Assembly: GCF_004193775.1 (NCBI RefSeq)
Contig: NC_041004.1
Span: 38,402,411 to 38,466,410 of the forward strand
From: Glycine soja
Taxonomy: Eukaryota; Streptophyta; Magnoliopsida; Fabales; Fabaceae
Reading direction: 5' to 3'
DNA length: 64,000 nucleotides
The number at the start of each line of letters is the position of its first letter. Within the stretch, counting starts at the first letter, position 1. Made by a program: the position numbers and the translations under genes. Below, one piece after another: positions 59,623 to 64,000 of the stretch. Under the pieces are notes generated by a model, which worked only from the letters and a program-made list of their open reading frames with translations, had not been told where the DNA came from and ran no database searches.

Positions 59623-59646
59623 TATATATATATATATATATATATA
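59623..59646. repeat. (TA)n microsatellite in the MED33 upstream region
   Basis: About 12 TA units, roughly 210 bp upstream of the ATG. Confidence 0.9.
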
Positions 59647-59853
59647 AAGATGGTAACGGAGGGAAAATCAGAATTCGAGTGAAGGCATGAACGTGGCGAA
59701 TTAAAGTGAGGGAGAAAGCAAAACGCAAAACAGAAGCGAGAGAATTTTCGTCATCATTTATAAATGTCGCGGTCGAACCGTCCCATGCACAATTCTGCTC
59801 TGTACTCAGACTGATCACATTCTCTTCTCTTGTTTTCTCTAAATTCCCTAACA

Positions 59854-62800
59854 ATGGCGCTTCCCGCGCAAACCAGTGAGGTTGATGCATGGGAAGCGGT
59901 CCTCCGTCAAACGAAGGTGGCCGTGGATACCAACGCCGATCCTAACGCGTGGGCCTTGGGAGTGACGTCGACGCTTCGCTCCTCCGCCGTCACCCTCCCT
60001 TCTGTCGAACTCGCTTACCGCTTGGTCTCTTTCTTCTTTTGGGACAACCACTGCGCCACCGCGTGGAAGCTTCTGCACACCGCCATGTCCCTCAACTTGC
60101 TCCCTTCCTCCCTCCTCATGGCTCTTCTCTCCGCCACGTACCATTTCTTCTTCCCTCAGTCATTTCCGTTTTCACGTTCTTCGAATTAATTTAATTGATT
60201 TTATATATGTATTTATCTTGCAATTGTTTCCTGAATGTGCATTTTCGGTGGCATATACTTATTCATTAGTATGTGTATTGATTTGAAGATGTAGAATGGG
60301 TGAAATTCGTACTGTGACGTCGCGGTTTTGCTCAATTCGGCTCCATACTTAAGCATCGGTGGTTACTAGAATAGATTTTCTGCGTGGTTGTGACGTTGAT
60401 GGTTAAGATGGAGAAAAGGTTAACTAGTTTTGGTCTATTAGGAAATGAAACTTTGATGCTATTAGAGCATGTTTGGAACTGCGTCAATAACTCCAAATAT
60501 GTGCGTCTTGACGAACACTCTCCACAGTAGCTTATCCACACTACTAGAAAAATAATATTTTACAACGTTAAATCCATGATGGTTTCTTTGAAACTGTCTT
60601 AAAATAAAACACAATGGTAAATTTGTAAATAAAAGTAAATGAACAACGATGGTTTTTGAAAGAATTCATCTTAAAAAAAACAGTGACAAATTTGTAAATA
60701 AAAGTAAATGAGCAACAATGGTTTTTGGAAAGAAATCGCCATAAAATAAAACATGGCGGCCATTAAAGACTAAGCGTGTGTTTGTTTAGTTGTTGGGTGG
60801 AGTTGAGCCTGCGTTTCAAAGTGTCGAAAATGGCATTCTGTGAGAAGCACGGAGCGACTTGCTTTTGCTTTCAGATGAACATCTGTTACGTTGAGGCGCA
60901 CGACAAAACAAACACACTATAAGGTGCATGTTTGTTTTGGCGTTACAATTTCCGTTCAATGGAAAACTGACGTGTATTCAAACACGCTAAATTGATGTGA
61001 ATTTGACCTCTAGAAATGTGTTTCCAAAAATGTGTTTAACCTTTTCAATATGATGGTTTTTTAAAAAAAGGTCAGTAATCGCAATTGCGGCCTCAACATA
61101 AAGGATTTTTAACTCACTATGGTCGCAATTTCTAACAATGTTAAACATCGCAAAACCGCCACAACTGCAATTTAAAAACATTCACTGATTTACTTATTTT
61201 CTACCCTGGTTATCATTTTACATTTGTTGTTGTATATTACTGCAGGGTTGTTCCAAGCAGACAACTCTACCCTACTGCTTACAGACTTTATATGGAACTC
61301 CTCAAGCAACTTGATGATATGCTTGCACGTGATTTCAGTTCTCTATATTATGAAAAGTGAGATCCAATTCCAACTGAGTTTGGTGCAAATGAATTTTATT
61401 TGTGTTAGTTTCTGAATGTGTTTAGCATTTTGAATATTCTCTAATTATGTAGGTTGGAATGTGAACTGTATCATTGCACTTGTTCAATTTGAACTGAACA
61501 AATCCCGCATGATACAACCGAAGCCTAATCTAGCTAGTGATGTTGCATTGAGTCTTTGCCTGTGTTTGGTTTGACATTGTGAAAGTTGAAACATTTGATC
61601 CACATCAAGCCATGTAGCTTTTGTGTTTTTCTTTTATTTGATGTGAAAAATTGAGAATATGTATGTTATAGACATCAATCCAAAACACTGTTCATGTCTT
61701 GGTAATTCTATTATAGTAGAAATTTGCGTTCGTAGGAGGTTGGCGTGCATTTGCTACTGCCTAATGTTTATCTTACAGGTTAAAGATTCACCATAGTAGT
61801 CTAACTTCCAAAAGAGCACTAGAATATTTAAAATGTTGGCTAGAAGTCTAGAACCTTTGTGTCTTGGTGAATCCTGTAGTTTTGAAAAACTTTGTAATAT
61901 TGTTGGAAAGTTCTTGTGTATCATTCTAAAGGTTCTGTTCATATAAAAAGAGTTAAGCGACTGGAAGCGAACAAAAATATTTAAAATTTCATGCAAGGAA
62001 ATTGGCACGTATGATTAAAATTTCCCTTAATAAAGAATCATGCTTGAATGATACTGACATAACTAGATGAATGCATCTGCTATCTAGTTTTCTATTTTAA
62101 ATATATTATTTATCCATAACGATCATGCTTAGGTCCTGACCATTTGCAATCCCACAACAGAAATTGCTTCTTTGTTATGAATATCTTGTTTCTTTTTGGT
62201 GCTAGAGTAAGCTACTTAGGTAAAAGAAATGAAGTAAATCTCCTTAACATTTTGGAGGGTTCAAAAGTCGTGTTATGTAGGCTTTATAACTGAAGCCACA
62301 TGTTGAGTTGCTGTTTTTATTTTTTAACATATCTGTCCATCAAAGGCTCAAACCATTGACCACATAAAATGAGATAATATTTTAGAGTTTGATATATTAT
62401 GTTGAGAATGAGGTATTGGGTATATTTTCAGGATATGTATGTGGAAAGAAAGAAAAAATTGCATCTAGTGCATTGTTGCCAAAAGTAGATTTGCTTCTCT
62501 TCAGATTTCAATGTCATCTCCTAAGAATATATTTCATCATTTGCTATTAGATATTGACATTATCTTTTACTGCACACTAGTTAACTTGTTGACAGTTGCT
62601 TTGGTGCTTGTGGCAACCTTAGAAAACTATATCTAAAGGAACATCTTATCATAATGGAAAAACAAAAGTAGTTTCTTTCTATTTTTTAGTGTGCATTTTT
62701 CTCTATCTCTTTTTCAGAGTATGGGGAAGTTTCCTTGTGTATTTCTAAATACTAATGATTACATTTCATACCAATGGGTCCTTAGGATTATGAAATCAAT

Positions 62801-63560
62801 TGATGAAGTTCTTCAGCTTTCTCAAGTATACAGTCAAAAGGTGTGGGAGCCGGGAGTTGTTCTGGTTGATTTTGTCTTTTCAATCGTATGGCAGTTACTT
62901 GCAGCATCATTAGATGATGAAGGGTTATTAGATCACACTGCTGAGAATAAGCCTAGATGGCTAAGCAGGTCACATGATATGAATATTGATGGACCTGACA
63001 GCTTTACTGAAAAGAAAACTGAGCAAGCAGAGGGGTTTCAGAAGAAAAATACAGCAATAGCTATTGAGATCATTGCAGAATTTTTGCAACAGAAAATGAC
63101 TTCAAGGATCCTTTCCTTAGTTCATTGGAACATGTAAGAACTTAATTCTGATATACTTTATATTTGGTAAACCATCTAAATTTGAGTGACTCTCAACTAA
63201 GATTTTAGAACATTTTATTGAAGGAAAGTTATCTCTGTAGGTCATCACATTGGGGGTCTTTCATTCACCAAATGCAGCTGCTTGTATCAAATTCTTCAGT
63301 TTTTAGGAATCTGAAACATATTACTGCAGAGAGCCTTTTGCGTTGGACGCAAAATATCCATGAGGTTGTTTCTCATGAGTTAAAAAAAAAATCTAAGATG
63401 GAGACTAACTTAGTCACACCTGCTGGTTCTCTGATGCCTTTGGCTGGTCAATCTTATGGGGATAGTTGGTCTTCACTCTGGCTTCCTATTGATCTTATCC
63501 TGGAAGATGCTTTGGATGGAGCACAAGTGGCAGCATTTAGTGCTATTGAAATTATTACCG
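59854..63560 (+). CDS. MED33: Mediator subunit 33 (REF4/RFR1-like), 5' part, runs off the window
   Basis: Four exons, 59854-60137, 61246-61356, 62786-63133 and 63241-63560, encode the first 354 residues of a protein usually about 1300 long. The rest lies beyond 64000. The start is MALPAQTSEVDAWEAVLRQT. Family landmarks: SRQLYPTAYRLYMELLKQ (exon 2), KIMKSIDEVLQLSQV and VDFVFSIVWQLLAASLDDEG (exon 3), AIEIIAEFLQQKMTSRIL, SHWGSFIHQMQLLVSNS and WLPIDLILEDALDGAQVA (exon 4). Arabidopsis MED33A/B (RFR1, REF4) sit in the Mediator tail and restrain phenylpropanoid biosynthesis. The end of exon 2 (LDDMLARDFSSLYYEK) differs from the conserved LLKRHAF... block, so this may be a divergent paralogue. A GT donor follows exon 4. 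Confidence 0.88.
60539..60775. mobile_element. CACTA element terminus in MED33 intron 1
   Basis: CACTACTAGAAAAATAA at 60539-60555 is the typical end of soybean-type CACTA elements. A subterminal unit of about 70 bp follows, with 'aaatttgtaaataaaagtaaatgagcaacaatggtttttggaaag' present twice (about 60613-60675 and 60683-60745). No matching TTTTCTAGTAGTG end occurs in the intron, so only one end or a deleted copy remains. Confidence 0.5.
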
Positions 63561-64000
63561 GTATGCTTATTATTTTTTTTAAGTCATAATGTTGGGTAAA
63601 ATTCCTACACAAAGAAGAATATCAAATTATAATCAGAAAACACTGAGAAAATATACATCCAAGAGATCCAATGTCATTTTTAAGTTGCCTAAATCACCAC
63701 AAAAAATGATTTTATTGAATCCCACAAATAGTAATGAATCTATTCCTTACATGAACCCAAAACCCAAGATTCCCAAATATCATATCACTGATAAATTTTG
63801 TAGCAGGCCAGTGTTTTACCTACCAGCTTTCATATTACAACACACCTCTCTGTCAATTATTTTCCTTAGTGGTGGAGGGCCCAAATCCCCACATGCATGC
63901 ACAATCTCTCATTAATTGGCCTTGTTATAATCTTTGTCACAAACTTGAAGAACATGTGCTCAAGTCAGATCCCCTATTTTCTCTTTGACTTCATTTTCTT
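63561..64000. other. MED33 intron 4 (start)
   Basis: Follows the GT donor at 63561. The next conserved exon (LVKALQAVNGTxWH in the family) is not present by 64000. The open frame at 63589-63915 is intronic and shows no known motif. Confidence 0.6.

Noticed and set aside
1..64000. tRNA, rRNA and CRISPR arrays
   Set aside because: None recognised by eye; tandem repeats present are minisatellites or transposon subrepeats, not CRISPRs.

Overview
This is a eukaryotic, AT-rich plant nuclear window with many introns and many transposable-element remnants. The gene families (MED33/REF4, BPM-type MATH-BTB, LSm2, mitochondrial EF-Tu), the Tgm-like CACTA termini and the general repeat style suggest a legume, most likely soybean or a close relative. 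The species is an inference; the plant assignment is firm.

Layout. Bases 1-202 hold the 3' end of an unidentified reading frame. From about 1.7 to 11.6 kb lies a mosaic with CACTA-like subterminal repeats. It carries exon fragments of several unrelated host genes, all on the minus strand: an Aquarius-like helicase, a PUB49/CYP65-like U-box cyclophilin, a UEV1/MMS2-like E2 variant and a KIN-7/MKRP kinesin cut off just before its P-loop. From about 13.5 to 30.1 kb there is a three-copy tandem array. Each copy carries one small intronless gene on the minus strand (14983-15423, 21050-21508, 28868-29311) for a roughly 150-residue protein with an N-myristoylation signature and a duplicated internal motif. 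The array is broken by a 1.6 kb long-TIR element (18.3-19.9 kb) and a defective 4.0 kb Ty1/copia retrotransposon (22821-26816). At its right edge lies a damaged ALC/SPATULA-like bHLH gene.

From 31.9 kb onward come conserved single genes. They are mitochondrial EF-Tu (12 exons, complete, +), two plant genes I do not recognise (37249-38479 and 39347-41662, both -), a BPM-type MATH-BTB adaptor (44736-48914, +), LSm2 with a coding first exon of only ATG (50455-52576, +) and, after 7 kb of repeats, the 5' part of a MED33/REF4-like Mediator subunit (from 59854, +) that runs off the window. The repeats include two hAT-type MITEs with 8-bp target duplications, a LINE fragment, several minisatellites and a CACTA terminus in the MED33 intron.

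The conserved genes belong to separate housekeeping or regulatory processes (organelle translation, ubiquitin ligation, mRNA decay and splicing, transcription) and do not form a pathway. Exon boundaries were read by eye from GT/AG sites, reading phase and family conservation. All exon sets given as complete sum to whole codons.
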